From a virus: a stretch of DNA of 25,664 nucleotides. The stretch's first letter is position 1. The number at the start of each line of letters is the position of its first letter. The notes beneath the pieces were generated by a model. That model made no database searches. It saw only the letters and a program-made list of their open reading frames with translations, and had not been told where the DNA came from. Of this stretch, positions 6,712-16,123 are shown in pieces. Location: the IMG/VR virus record IMGVR_UViG_3300030061_003439, positions 1-25,664 of that record; one strand, given 5' to 3'. The position numbers and the translations under genes are program-made.

Positions 6712-7046
6712 TACCTAGTTACTCCCCCTCGTAGTAGTGCTGTGCCTTCGACAGCTTTATACTCTCTACCAGCATTTAAAATTTTTACATCATATACATA
6801 TCTTCCTGGTTTCAAATCGACTGTTTGATTTGCAGTCATTGAAATTGAAATAATTCCCTGATCCGGACTAGTGATTGTAGATGCAAAAGATACCGATGTA
6901 GATGCTCCATAATGTTTTCTCATTTGTGCCGTTGTAGAGGCATCACTGAGGTTTAAAGGTGCATTTGTTCTAGTATCCTCCAATTGGAAAGATGTATCAA
7001 AATCAAATCCCTTTTCAATCACTATATTGGATACATAAACAGCCAT
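6711..7046 (-). CDS. Small beta-sandwich-like structural protein (111 aa)
   Basis: I do not recognise a named gene. The pattern resembles the small Ig/BppU-N-like beta domains common in phage head-tail and baseplate regions: an early strand ending in a KGxxF turn (IVIEKGFDFDTSFQLED), a 'PLNLSDASTTAQMRKHYG' strand pair, a mid-protein ITSPDQGIISISMTANQT, then LKPGRYVYDVKILNAGREYK, closing with VEGTALLRGGVTR. The LxPGxYVYDV and EGxxxxxxxVTR features are the strongest part of the resemblance. It is the first gene after a late promoter (7074-7081) and is coupled by TAATG to the fibre-like gene, so it may be the adaptor or partner that attaches that fibre. That role is inference. Confidence 0.75.
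   Translation of the reverse strand: MAVYVSNIVIEKGFDFDTSFQLEDTRTNAPLNLSDASTTAQMRKHYGASTSVSFASTITSPDQGIISISMTANQTVDLKPGRYVYDVKILNAGREYKAVEGTALLRGGVTR
6722..6728 (-). promoter_or_regulatory. Shine-Dalgarno site for the fibre-like gene
   Basis: The minus strand reads GGGGGAG 10 nt before the ATG at 6711-6709, with an extra AGG only 2 nt before it. It is identical to the site in front of gp13 and again lies inside the 3' end of the preceding gene. Confidence 0.55.
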
Positions 7047-7073
7047 TATTATTGATGCTAATATACCTCTAGA

Positions 7074-7081
7074 TATTTATA
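7074..7081 (-). promoter_or_regulatory. T4-type late promoter upstream of the 111-aa gene
   Basis: The minus strand reads TATAAATA, an exact match to the T4 late promoter -10 element used by the gp55 sigma factor. It lies in the 51-bp gap between the 67-aa gene and the 111-aa gene, 27 bp before the latter's ATG. The downstream sequence extends to TATAAATATCTA, identical to the second late promoter in this window. By the T4 rule, transcription would begin near 7068 and serve the run from the 111-aa gene through gp13-gp17. Confidence 0.8.
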
Positions 7082-7097
7082 TCATTTCACCAGGCAA

Positions 7098-7301
7098 TCA
7101 TTTATTTAGGAATTGTTTTAACAACTCTTTGATTTCTTCAATATCTTTTTTCATATCATCTAACTCTTGTTTTTGAGATTTTTCCAACTCAATTTTTTTC
7201 AATCTTTGATTATACCCAATAGTGTCATAATTTAAAATTGCACCACTATCCTCATCTCGATAAAGATGAGGATGATCTTTAACTTTTGTTAATTTTGTCA
7301 T
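7098..7301 (-). CDS. Small coiled-coil protein (67 aa)
   Basis: A 67-aa protein of unknown function. The N-terminal half (VKDHPHLYRDEDSGAILNYD) resembles the start of small conserved ORFs in marine T4-like phages. The C-terminal half is a charged helix with heptad-like spacing (ELEKSQKQELDDMKKDIEEI, then KELLKQFLNK), probably a short oligomerising coiled coil. Its ATG overlaps the stop of the 2,425-aa gene by four bases (ATGA), so expression is probably coupled to it. A late promoter follows its stop. It could be a small assembly factor or a minor virion component; the sequence does not decide. Confidence 0.72.
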   Translation of the reverse strand: MTKLTKVKDHPHLYRDEDSGAILNYDTIGYNQRLKKIELEKSQKQELDDMKKDIEEIKELLKQFLNK

Positions 7302-10300
7302 TTAACTGCTAAAGTCCTAAGATCTCTGATTATCGGAGAATTTGCCTGATCGGTTGATGACATAACAATCTTAATGGCATATCCACTAAAATCTCCTAAA
7401 TCATTTGCAGTAAATTCATACTCTAAGAATTGACCTTTTTCACTTGGAGGAACTCTAGAATCAGATCTTCCATCATTCAACTTAGGATTAACTACTTTTA
7501 ATTCACCTGAAGACGTTAACTCTAAATTATCAAATCCTGGGAACAATTCAAATGATTGTTCTATTTCCGAAGAATCCTCTCTGATTAAACTGTAAAGAAC
7601 TCTTATATCTGCTACTTTTGGTTTATATGCTGTTAATAGAACCTTCAACGAAGATGCTGGTTGTGCAAGATTTACTGTATTTGAAACATAAATTACTTCA
7701 TGTGGATCATTTGATATCGAATTTACTCTAGAATCTGTAGCATAATCTGTTATTGGTCTATTAATATCATCTAAGATGAATTCAACAGTAGAGGTATCTG
7801 TAAATACTATTGGAGAAAGATTTTCATCGGTAGTATTAAATGTTAAGATAGAATTAAATGACCTCTTTCCAGATACATTAGTAAATTGTGATTGATTTAG
7901 TTCATTAACTCTAGAAGCAACCATACGAACAGAAGTTAAATCATTCTCTCTATTTGGTGTTACTTCTTGAATAGTATTTTCAAGATTGAATGAAACTTCA
8001 TTTCCATCTATACTAGTTCCTGATGTAGTTCTAATATTGGAAGTTACAGAAGTTTGTCTTCCTGGAGAAATAATATCAAATCTAGGATTAATTCTATTGA
8101 ACATGATATTTTCTGATGCTTTAATATTATTTCCACCACCAATCAATAATGTTGAGAACGATGCTTGTGGCAATGAACCGTTTGTAGACCTATCAATTCC
8201 ATTTGTAGATCTATCAACTTCAATATAGTATGAATCACTTTCAATTCCAATATCAGAAATATCATGAACTACATTATTAATTCTCCTCAATGAAAGTCCA
8301 TTGAACTCATATTTCATTACTGTGTCATTAATTGCATGATCCTCTGCAATTCCTTCTACTGCTCTTGAGTTGATAGTTAATAGATTGCCTGCTGCACTCT
8401 CATACGCAATAACTTCATCACCAATTTTAACATATCCAAGATTGTTAGTGTTAACAGGTTGTCCTTCAAAAGTAGTAAATACTGTTGAATCGTCAACTGA
8501 AATAGTTGTACTAGATGAAGATGTGGCACTAAGATTGGACGTTAATACTGCGGGTGCTGTATCTGAAGAAATATCACTTAATAGAACTTTATTATTATTT
8601 GCATACATTCCATGATTAAAGTGTTGAACTTGGAAATAATTTCCAGAATTAATTCCCGAATCTTCGGTTGAAGATGTAACATCAGTATTACCAAGAGAAA
8701 CTTTGGCATTTGTATCATCAAAATAGACTAAATCTCCAAGTGGAATTGAACCTTGAACATTACTAAGGAATAATTTGTCAACATGACCACTAGCAGAAAT
8801 ACTGATGATTGCATTTCTACCTGATGTATTGGCACCATTAACAATTGAAACAGTATCTCCAGTTTTGTATCCTGATCCTTTATTATTAACAGAAACGGAG
8901 GTAATACTACTACCGATACCAACAGAACCTATATCTACAGTCAGTCCACTACCTCTACCCGAAATATTGATAGTAGAAGCATTAGTCTGAAGTGAATAAT
9001 TTGCTCCACCATTCAATACACTAGCACCAGTAGCACTACTTCCTGTAGAAACAATGGTTCCAAAACTATTTCCTGCACCAGCAATTCTTCTACCTGCGGT
9101 CAAAATTCCAACCAGTGTAGAATCATTTGCAGGAGTAATTGTAGTAATACCAAGTGTTACATTTTTTGATAGTGCTGTTAATGCATTCTGATCAAGAGTA
9201 GGAATATATCCATTACTACTATCAAGAGGTGGATTTGCAAAATGAACAATACCCACATCTGCGGTGAATTTTGCCTTATAGAGTTTAAACTTAAGATCTG
9301 ACTCTTGAGCAGGAGTCCATACTGATCCATTTTGAGATTTGAAAAGACTTCCAAGAGCAAATTGCTTGGTATATCTTATAGATTCTGTAGGAGGGAGATC
9401 CTTAGTTTCAATAGTTGTTTCTCCCATTTTTGCTGTCCAAACTTCATATTGATCGGAGTTTGGAGCAAGTAGAACTATTGCATATTCCTGTCCGGGTGGA
9501 AGATAAATTGGATAATCAAAGACAACCGTAGTTGCAGTTTTTCCGTCTGCTGAGGTTGCTATTTGATCAGGTGTTATTGTTTTTGGTTCACCTACAATAT
9601 CTAATGTTGGTATACCCAATTCCACAGTTCTCATTTCAACTGTAAGTGGTTGACCTCCACTTGGTTTTGATGAGAAGAATAAATCTACCTTAGTTACAAA
9701 TACTCCATTATCGTCATCAGTATCACCAAACCCAGTTGGAGCATCAATATCCCTACCAACAACAAAACTTTGTGCTAGTGGATCTACTCTACGTGCCCTT
9801 ACATTTCTTCTGGTTGTAATCGTAGTTATAGTAGAAGTAACTGTTTTGGTAAGTGTAGTTACTTGCTCTACCTGCCTCAAAGTTCCGTTTGCTGTATAAG
9901 TAGAATCTCCAGCAGAAATTAGTTTGCTACCAGGAAGTGGTTTTTCATTTGTAGCACTACTGGATAATCTATAAGTTTTTCTTCCAGTAAGAATTCTAGG
10001 ATTTGGAGCAGGATCTGTATGAGGATTTTTTATGAAGAATGAACCAAATAAAGTTCCATTAACATCAGAAATAAGTCTCAAATCTTTTACATATGCGATA
10101 GCACCACTAGTTTGTCCAACTATTTTTGAACCTTTTTCAAAATATCCACTAAAACTTCCCTGATCTTCTGCTGCCAATGAATTTAAATCAATGTTTATAG
10201 TCTTAGAGGATTGGCTATATCCTGAAGGTATATTTTCATCTGGTGCATATGGGTTGGTGGTATATGTAACGACTGATCCTGGTATGGAGATTGGAGAATT

Positions 10301-13300
10301 AAATGCACCTGTTTTATGATTTGATGTTGCTAATCTAAAAGTTCCTATTCTGTTTCCTGCAGTAAATACTCTTACAGTTTCTCCTGCCTGGAAAGAATCA
10401 TTGGAAGAACCAGAATTTGTTAAAGTTGGAGAATTTGCAATCTCTACAAGTTTTGGAATAAATGTTACATTACTATGATTATCTAAGAATTGATAATGTC
10501 TTGAAAGAGGTCTGAAAAGAGTTCCGAAGAAAGCAACATTCCTAGAACGAACATATTTTTCTGCCCCCGAAGAAACAAGAACAGTTCTGACATCAGAAAC
10601 AGTATTACTAGTAGTATTAGTATTAGTTGTTCTTCCAACTACTTCCGATGTTGATGTAAATTCATCAAATTCATCTGGAGTCAATTCTATAACTCTATCT
10701 CTAGCACTAGTTCTTTCTTGTGATCTATTGACTGTTCTATTAATCGTTACATTTACTACACGAGGTGGAAGACTGATAGTCCTTATCCATGTATCTGTAT
10801 TTGGAGAAAGTGTAATTATTCCATTATATTCAACAACATGGAATGGATTGACATTTTCAACTGTAGTAGCAAGAGATTGACTTAACCAATCTACAGAATC
10901 ATATTTTAAAGTGACAGCATTTCCAGTTTTTTGTACGTTTGGATCTAATAGTTCATAATTTTGTGATAAATCTAATTGACTTTCTGGTACTTCCACAGCA
11001 GGGACTGCTCTTTGCTGTAAAGTGTTTCTAAATGTAAATGGTCTTAGTTCTCCGTTGCCGATATTAGCAGTTGTCAGATTTTTATTAGATAAATCACTAT
11101 TATTAAAATTATCTACAAATATTCCACTCTTAAATCTATCGTTTCCATTAGAATCTTCAACTTTTAAAGTTTTTGTGTTAAGTTCTAGTAAAGTTAAAGA
11201 TGTGAGTCTTTCCAAGTTTTCAATTCTATCTTCGAGATTACCAATATCTCTCATAGTATATCTTCTATTGTCTATTGAAGATATAACAACCTCATCAGTA
11301 TCATACAGATAAGCAGGAAGATTAATTTGTGCTAATTGCATCAAATCACCATCTTCATTTGATGGTGGTTCTGGATCTGCAGCAGAAACACCTTTTCTTA
11401 CAACAACACTTCCAAATTTATCAAGATATACTCTATCAATTCTAGGCAGATAAAAATCATATCCGATTAATGATCCCTCTCCAGGTTTTAATGTGAATTT
11501 CGGATCACCAGTAGCAAAAATTCTTGAGGCAAAATCAAATGGAGATTTAGTTGTTGTTGGATCAAATGTTGGTACTCTAGGTCTGAAGTCAAGAGTATCG
11601 GAAGCTCTGACATTTTTTGATCCTATGAGAGGAATATCTTTGGTGAATCTTTCCGCATCATAACTGAGAACAGTAAAAACATCACCATTATCTGTATTTG
11701 CAACCGTGTAGTGATCATATACAATTAAAAGTCTCTTTTCTGGAACTTGAGTTCCAACTCTAACCAATCTTGAATAATCATAGTATTCGTCTCTTTGACC
11801 TTTATCCAGAGTAAAATTATTCGTAATATTTTTATATTTTCCGAGAGTTATTGATTCTAATGTCGAAATTATATTAGACTCTTTGAATACTACATTTTCT
11901 CCTGGAGTGAATGTTTGATCGTTCAAATAAACGATTCCAAGTGTATCGTCATTTCCAGTAAGTGGTGATGTAGAAATGTTGTTTGTAACAATTCTTGCTA
12001 ATGCACCACTATCAGATCCAATAATATCTTCCCCTATAATAGAATTAGTTTTTACTTGAGATATTGATGAGAATTTAAGTGCATCTAAAGTAGGATCTAA
12101 AAGGTTTGTTGATTCGTATACTGCAAGAATCTTAGATACATCAGGAACATTCAAAGAGATTTTATCATCCTGAACCCTTAATCCATAATATTGGTTATAT
12201 GATAAACCATCTGTTGCTACATTAGATTGAACAAGTATTGATTTTTCTACAGTATCTAAAGCACTTCTTGTATGTTGCTTAATTTTACTTTGAATACCAT
12301 TCTTTATAAGAGTTGCATTTACAACAACATTGCTACTTTGACTTGGTGTTAGACCTTCAATAGTTACTACATTTCCACTTAAAGTGAAAGTATCGGATGT
12401 TATTGTTCCAATGCCACCACCATTGTAGTGGACAGAATATCTTTCCTGGTCAAATGCTTGGTAAGACGCACTACTAAGTCCAACACTAGCTAAATTAAAT
12501 GTTAGTATTCCATTTCCATCTGTTGTCTGACCCGTAAGTTGTCTTGTTATGGACAACTGAGAATTGGAAAGATTTACCGAAGCAACATTAGAATCTGGAA
12601 GACTTGCAAACAGAGAAGCATTTTCATTATTTCTCAGTTCTGGAACTGCAAGTTCGATATTATATGTTCCAGCTACTTTATCTTTATCATAAACGCCAGA
12701 TACACTACTAGAACTGATAGCAGTAACATCTATTGATGTTAGATTCCCATCTACTGAAGTAACTCTATTATATTGAGGATCTGCATTTGTTGCGGTATAT
12801 TTAATAATATCACCTACTTTAATGCCGGTAAAAAGATTACCTGGACTTGTGAATGTTGATGAACTTAAGGTTGCTTCAGTGACACCTGCAATTTTTCTAG
12901 AACTAAGAACAGTATCTGCTGTAAATACCGGGAATCCAGATGCATTTTGTGCTACAGATTTGATATCTCTAATACCATAAACAATAAAACCTTTTAAGGT
13001 TAGTGATGCATCAACACCATTAACTAATAATTCCTCATCAGCAACAAAAGTTCCTGATGTCTGGTAAATATTCAATTCAGCACTATTAGCACCTGCTGCA
13101 ACTGCAAAACCACTTGCTCCACTACTTTTACCTTTTATAAAAGATGTCTGCGGAATTTCTGAGGCAGATACACTTTTATTAAATGTTAGGGATGTATAAG
13201 TTTGAACATCATAAAGATACAAATCCCATTGTGTTGCCGCACCAGAGTATGCAGCATCTGTTAAGTTGAATGTATATGCCCTTGCTTGTCCAACAACAGT

Positions 13301-14575
13301 TCCACCACCATCACCCTTTAATTGTGTTTTTAAAGTTATAATATCATGCTCTTTTGGTGCACCAGCAACATTATTAACTCTTAAAAGATGCCCCATTTCA
13401 AAGGGAACATTAATACTTGATATATTTTCAGTGTCTCTTGGTTTTTCAACATCAGAAGTTACTGCTGCATCAAGTTGAACATCATATCCAGATACATATG
13501 CTTTTCCAGGTGATACCTGAACACACATTAAATCATCAGATGGAGTATTTAATTCTTCTGTAAGTTCGTTTTCTAAAAATAAACCATCATTATTAATTCT
13601 ATCATTCAAAGATTCTAAAACATTTACTCTAAATTCGTCTACAGTATAATGTCCAGATTCATCAAAAGTTCTTTCTGCAATGTAATCTCTAATAATATTA
13701 TAAACTGTTTTATTAACTACTTTCTTTATTTTTCCATCATCAACTCTAAGAACTTCTATGAAGTCTGTGTCATTAAAATCTGTTAAAGATTTTTTGACTA
13801 AGGTCAAATCAATCTTAAATCTATCTGCACCAGGTGCTGCAAAGTTTGTAAATCCTTTCGCATTATCATACAAAGAATCATCATCTTTGGCATTTACTGT
13901 AGTTTCACTTACTTTTAATCCAACTCTATAAGATGGAGTATTTGTATAATAATCTAATATCAGAGTTTGTTTAGATACATTGACAAAATTTCCTCTTACA
14001 AAGTAAACTCCATTATCAATAGATGCAGCAGCACCAGTAAATATTGCATCTTGCTCTAAGACGGAAGCAAATACTGTTCCAGAATTAATAACAGTATTTC
14101 CAAAGGTTATATTTTCGGATGCTGTTAACTGTTCTCCAGGTGTAAAAGTAATTGTCTCAGAATCATTACCTGCATTAGAATATTTTACATAAATCGTTAA
14201 ATTATCTACTTCATCACTATCCGTCGTAAATGCAACATTTTTAATAGTAGCACTTACTCCAGAAGATTGTCCTGTTATAGTTTTTCCAATGGTATTATTA
14301 ATATAAACTGAGATATCTATTCCTAAATTGATGGCATTCAATTTTACTGCAGAATATTCATTATCAAAAGTTATGGCTCCTGGAAGAACCATAGAACCTT
14401 CTTTGAAAATATTACTTCCGAATGATTCTATTTGATTTTGTAAAATAGACTGGAGGGTAGTTAATTCTCTAGCCTGAACTGGAAATCCTGGTTTAAATAG
14501 AACTTTATAAAAGTTTTTACTTTTATCAAAGTCATCATAATATGGGCTAATATTTAAGTCTGTTTTTTGTGCCAT
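7298..14575 (-). CDS. Giant DUF4815-type baseplate/tail structural protein (2,425 aa)
   Basis: A 2,425-aa virion protein. The N-terminus (LNISPYYDDFDKSKNFYKVL, then FKPGFPVQARELTTLQSILQ and NQIESFGSNIFKEGSMV) is the signature of DUF4815-type proteins, often annotated gp10-like baseplate wedge or structural protein in cyanophages. DPLAQSFVV occurs near residue 1600, followed by a beta-sandwich-like region (ITKVDLFFSSKPSGG to YLPPGQEYAIVLLAPNSD, about 1620-1710). After that come a GSGYKTGD repeat near 1900, an EVIAYES...RAVEG...H module near 2070-2090, and a C-terminal module (ADIRVLYSLI, FELFPGF, YEFTANDLGDFSGYAIKIVM, about 2320-2425). Several F/I-x-G-x-[ST]-S-G-A repeats are scattered through it. 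Its position between gp8 and the neck genes matches T4 genes 9-11, but it is several times longer than any of them. It may carry fibre-attachment functions. Confidence 0.88.
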   Translation of the reverse strand: MAQKTDLNISPYYDDFDKSKNFYKVLFKPGFPVQARELTTLQSILQNQIESFGSNIFKEGSMVLPGAITFDNEYSAVKLNAINLGIDISVYINNTIGKTITGQSSGVSATIKNVAFTTDSDEVDNLTIYVKYSNAGNDSETITFTPGEQLTASENITFGNTVINSGTVFASVLEQDAIFTGAAASIDNGVYFVRGNFVNVSKQTLILDYYTNTPSYRVGLKVSETTVNAKDDDSLYDNAKGFTNFAAPGADRFKIDLTLVKKSLTDFNDTDFIEVLRVDDGKIKKVVNKTVYNIIRDYIAERTFDESGHYTVDEFRVNVLESLNDRINNDGLFLENELTEELNTPSDDLMCVQVSPGKAYVSGYDVQLDAAVTSDVEKPRDTENISSINVPFEMGHLLRVNNVAGAPKEHDIITLKTQLKGDGGGTVVGQARAYTFNLTDAAYSGAATQWDLYLYDVQTYTSLTFNKSVSASEIPQTSFIKGKSSGASGFAVAAGANSAELNIYQTSGTFVADEELLVNGVDASLTLKGFIVYGIRDIKSVAQNASGFPVFTADTVLSSRKIAGVTEATLSSSTFTSPGNLFTGIKVGDIIKYTATNADPQYNRVTSVDGNLTSIDVTAISSSSVSGVYDKDKVAGTYNIELAVPELRNNENASLFASLPDSNVASVNLSNSQLSITRQLTGQTTDGNGILTFNLASVGLSSASYQAFDQERYSVHYNGGGIGTITSDTFTLSGNVVTIEGLTPSQSSNVVVNATLIKNGIQSKIKQHTRSALDTVEKSILVQSNVATDGLSYNQYYGLRVQDDKISLNVPDVSKILAVYESTNLLDPTLDALKFSSISQVKTNSIIGEDIIGSDSGALARIVTNNISTSPLTGNDDTLGIVYLNDQTFTPGENVVFKESNIISTLESITLGKYKNITNNFTLDKGQRDEYYDYSRLVRVGTQVPEKRLLIVYDHYTVANTDNGDVFTVLSYDAERFTKDIPLIGSKNVRASDTLDFRPRVPTFDPTTTKSPFDFASRIFATGDPKFTLKPGEGSLIGYDFYLPRIDRVYLDKFGSVVVRKGVSAADPEPPSNEDGDLMQLAQINLPAYLYDTDEVVISSIDNRRYTMRDIGNLEDRIENLERLTSLTLLELNTKTLKVEDSNGNDRFKSGIFVDNFNNSDLSNKNLTTANIGNGELRPFTFRNTLQQRAVPAVEVPESQLDLSQNYELLDPNVQKTGNAVTLKYDSVDWLSQSLATTVENVNPFHVVEYNGIITLSPNTDTWIRTISLPPRVVNVTINRTVNRSQERTSARDRVIELTPDEFDEFTSTSEVVGRTTNTNTTSNTVSDVRTVLVSSGAEKYVRSRNVAFFGTLFRPLSRHYQFLDNHSNVTFIPKLVEIANSPTLTNSGSSNDSFQAGETVRVFTAGNRIGTFRLATSNHKTGAFNSPISIPGSVVTYTTNPYAPDENIPSGYSQSSKTINIDLNSLAAEDQGSFSGYFEKGSKIVGQTSGAIAYVKDLRLISDVNGTLFGSFFIKNPHTDPAPNPRILTGRKTYRLSSSATNEKPLPGSKLISAGDSTYTANGTLRQVEQVTTLTKTVTSTITTITTRRNVRARRVDPLAQSFVVGRDIDAPTGFGDTDDDNGVFVTKVDLFFSSKPSGGQPLTVEMRTVELGIPTLDIVGEPKTITPDQIATSADGKTATTVVFDYPIYLPPGQEYAIVLLAPNSDQYEVWTAKMGETTIETKDLPPTESIRYTKQFALGSLFKSQNGSVWTPAQESDLKFKLYKAKFTADVGIVHFANPPLDSSNGYIPTLDQNALTALSKNVTLGITTITPANDSTLVGILTAGRRIAGAGNSFGTIVSTGSSATGASVLNGGANYSLQTNASTINISGRGSGLTVDIGSVGIGSSITSVSVNNKGSGYKTGDTVSIVNGANTSGRNAIISISASGHVDKLFLSNVQGSIPLGDLVYFDDTNAKVSLGNTDVTSSTEDSGINSGNYFQVQHFNHGMYANNNKVLLSDISSDTAPAVLTSNLSATSSSSTTISVDDSTVFTTFEGQPVNTNNLGYVKIGDEVIAYESAAGNLLTINSRAVEGIAEDHAINDTVMKYEFNGLSLRRINNVVHDISDIGIESDSYYIEVDRSTNGIDRSTNGSLPQASFSTLLIGGGNNIKASENIMFNRINPRFDIISPGRQTSVTSNIRTTSGTSIDGNEVSFNLENTIQEVTPNRENDLTSVRMVASRVNELNQSQFTNVSGKRSFNSILTFNTTDENLSPIVFTDTSTVEFILDDINRPITDYATDSRVNSISNDPHEVIYVSNTVNLAQPASSLKVLLTAYKPKVADIRVLYSLIREDSSEIEQSFELFPGFDNLELTSSGELKVVNPKLNDGRSDSRVPPSEKGQFLEYEFTANDLGDFSGYAIKIVMSSTDQANSPIIRDLRTLAVK

Positions 14576-14581
14576 CTTTTT

Positions 14582-16090
14582 TTAGAATTCCAGAATGATT
14601 TTAACGTCTTCTTTTTGCCTAGAGTCTCTTTGAACTTCGGGTCGATTGTCGATGTAAATTATATCCCCTGTCTTTTTATTTATCTCAGGATTTGCAAGTC
14701 CATTTTCAAAATTAACTCCTAAATTAATTTGCTTAGAATTAATTGTCACCACACTACCACTAAAACTTGTATCTATAGTTCCGGTGCTTAAAGAAGAAAC
14801 AGCAGTACTAAATCCCACAATAGCAGAGGTCAAATCATTGTGTGTTTGATCTACTTTGTTACCAAAACATAAAGATCTATCTTGATAATATTTTACAATG
14901 TTAGTTTCTTTATCGTAAGAAGCTACATATCCTTTTGCAACTGTTGTAACATTATTAGTAGTTACAGATTGTTCTATAGTTTCTCCGACATTAAGTGTTA
15001 CTTCACTAGTTAACTTAATAGCAAAAAGTGATGAAAATTCATTACCAGTAAAAGTTGTTCCTTCTCCAAAAGTCTGTGGATTTTTTATAATACCAACTTG
15101 AGCAAATTTTGTGTCTGTAGGAAAATCTTTAGTCGAATCATCAAATCTGGCATATAATAATACTTTATCAGTTCCTAATTCTGTGTAAATATCGTGACCA
15201 TGACCCTTAGAAGGAGGGATAATTGGAATCAATTTTGAACCACTTCCAGATCGACCACTCAAATCAATAGTTCCGTAAGTATATCCCTTTCCTCCTGCTG
15301 TCACTGATACTTTGGTTATCTTATTATTAGTTGTTTCTATATTTACTATTCCTCCAGTTCCATCACCTATAATATCAGCAGAAAATGGTTGATCTTGATA
15401 TCCATCTCCACCGTTTTCAATATATACCGTTTGAATTTGATTATCATTACTGTCAGAATTTCCACCATCTCTGATTATTTGAATATCAGAATCTGTTGTA
15501 GTTGCCCAATCATTCGGAACAACAATAAATTCTGTAGAATCAAATTTAATAACATCTGCTGGTGATACTGTAAACAAATACTTCCACTTATATCCATCAC
15601 CCAGTATGGCGGCTTGCGTCCCAGTATGTGTTGGTTTTTCAGTTGATCTTTGAATAGTAGGTGATACTCCTGAACTTCCATTATCAAGGCAGATATAAAC
15701 CTTAAATTCATCAGTGATTACATAATATTCTGCGGAGTATAATGTTAGAGCCTTATTAACTGGGGAAGGATTACCTTGTCCATAATCATGCCTATACATA
15801 TCAAAGGAATTATTTTTAACCCAATCTATCCTTCTTACAACTCTTCTAGCATTTTCTGCAGTAATTTTTCTGCCAAACAAACTAGTATCTCTATAATGAG
15901 ACAAATATTGTAAATTATCTATAGGATTATTGGTTGTACTGGTGTCCCAATTAGTAGTTCTACCAAATCCAGGATTTGGCAATGTTGGATTTGATAGTCC
16001 TAAAAAGGCATAATAAGAATTATTACTGATAGACTCTACAAAAGAACCAGCATTCAATATTCTAAATTGATCTGTTACGAATGCAGCCAT
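14582..16090 (-). CDS. 8: Baseplate wedge protein gp8
   Basis: Wedge component that assembles with gp7, gp10 and gp6 around the hub. At 502 aa it is longer than T4 gp8 (334 aa). The match is clear: an N-terminal VTDQFRILNAGSF strand, YYAFLGLSNPT, an RVVRRIDWVKN segment corresponding to T4 IPRRDW, VYICLDN, then GDGYKWKYLFTVSPADVIKF and EFIVVPNDW (about residues 163-195), aligning with T4 GDGYVWEYLFEIPPDV and EYIVVPWPEE. Between this core and a GHGHDIYTELG segment (about 296-306) lies an insert with two Gly-Tyr repeats (GGDGYQDQP; GGKGYTYGTIDLSG) of the type found in gp14. Six bp separate its stop from the next gene. A late promoter sits directly upstream, giving a very short leader without an obvious Shine-Dalgarno site. 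Confidence 0.93.
   Translation of the reverse strand: MAAFVTDQFRILNAGSFVESISNNSYYAFLGLSNPTLPNPGFGRTTNWDTSTTNNPIDNLQYLSHYRDTSLFGRKITAENARRVVRRIDWVKNNSFDMYRHDYGQGNPSPVNKALTLYSAEYYVITDEFKVYICLDNGSSGVSPTIQRSTEKPTHTGTQAAILGDGYKWKYLFTVSPADVIKFDSTEFIVVPNDWATTTDSDIQIIRDGGNSDSNDNQIQTVYIENGGDGYQDQPFSADIIGDGTGGIVNIETTNNKITKVSVTAGGKGYTYGTIDLSGRSGSGSKLIPIIPPSKGHGHDIYTELGTDKVLLYARFDDSTKDFPTDTKFAQVGIIKNPQTFGEGTTFTGNEFSSLFAIKLTSEVTLNVGETIEQSVTTNNVTTVAKGYVASYDKETNIVKYYQDRSLCFGNKVDQTHNDLTSAIVGFSTAVSSLSTGTIDTSFSGSVVTINSKQINLGVNFENGLANPEINKKTGDIIYIDNRPEVQRDSRQKEDVKIILEF
15270..15415 (-). repeat. Pair of GGxGY repeats inside gp8
   Basis: Two units, ENGGDGYQDQPFSADIIGDG and TAGGKGYTYGTIDLSGRSG, match the GxGYxxxP repeat of gp14 and the giant proteins. 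They lie between two regions that look conserved in gp8, so they appear to be a small insertion. Confidence 0.7.
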
Positions 16091-16107
16091 ATTGATAGTT
16101 TTTTAGA

Positions 16108-16115
16108 TATTTATA
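16108..16115 (-). promoter_or_regulatory. T4-type late promoter upstream of gp8
   Basis: The minus strand reads TATAAATA, extended to TATAAATATCTA exactly as at 7070-7081. It occupies the 33-bp gap between the giant gene and gp8. With T4 spacing, transcription would start near 16102, leaving a leader of only about a dozen bases before the ATG at 16090. Confidence 0.8.
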
Positions 16116-16123
16116 CGATGTAA

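Noticed and set aside
7047-7097. Possible rho-independent terminator after the 67-aa gene
   Set aside because: I could not find a stable GC-rich stem followed by a T-run on the minus strand; only the late promoter is supported.
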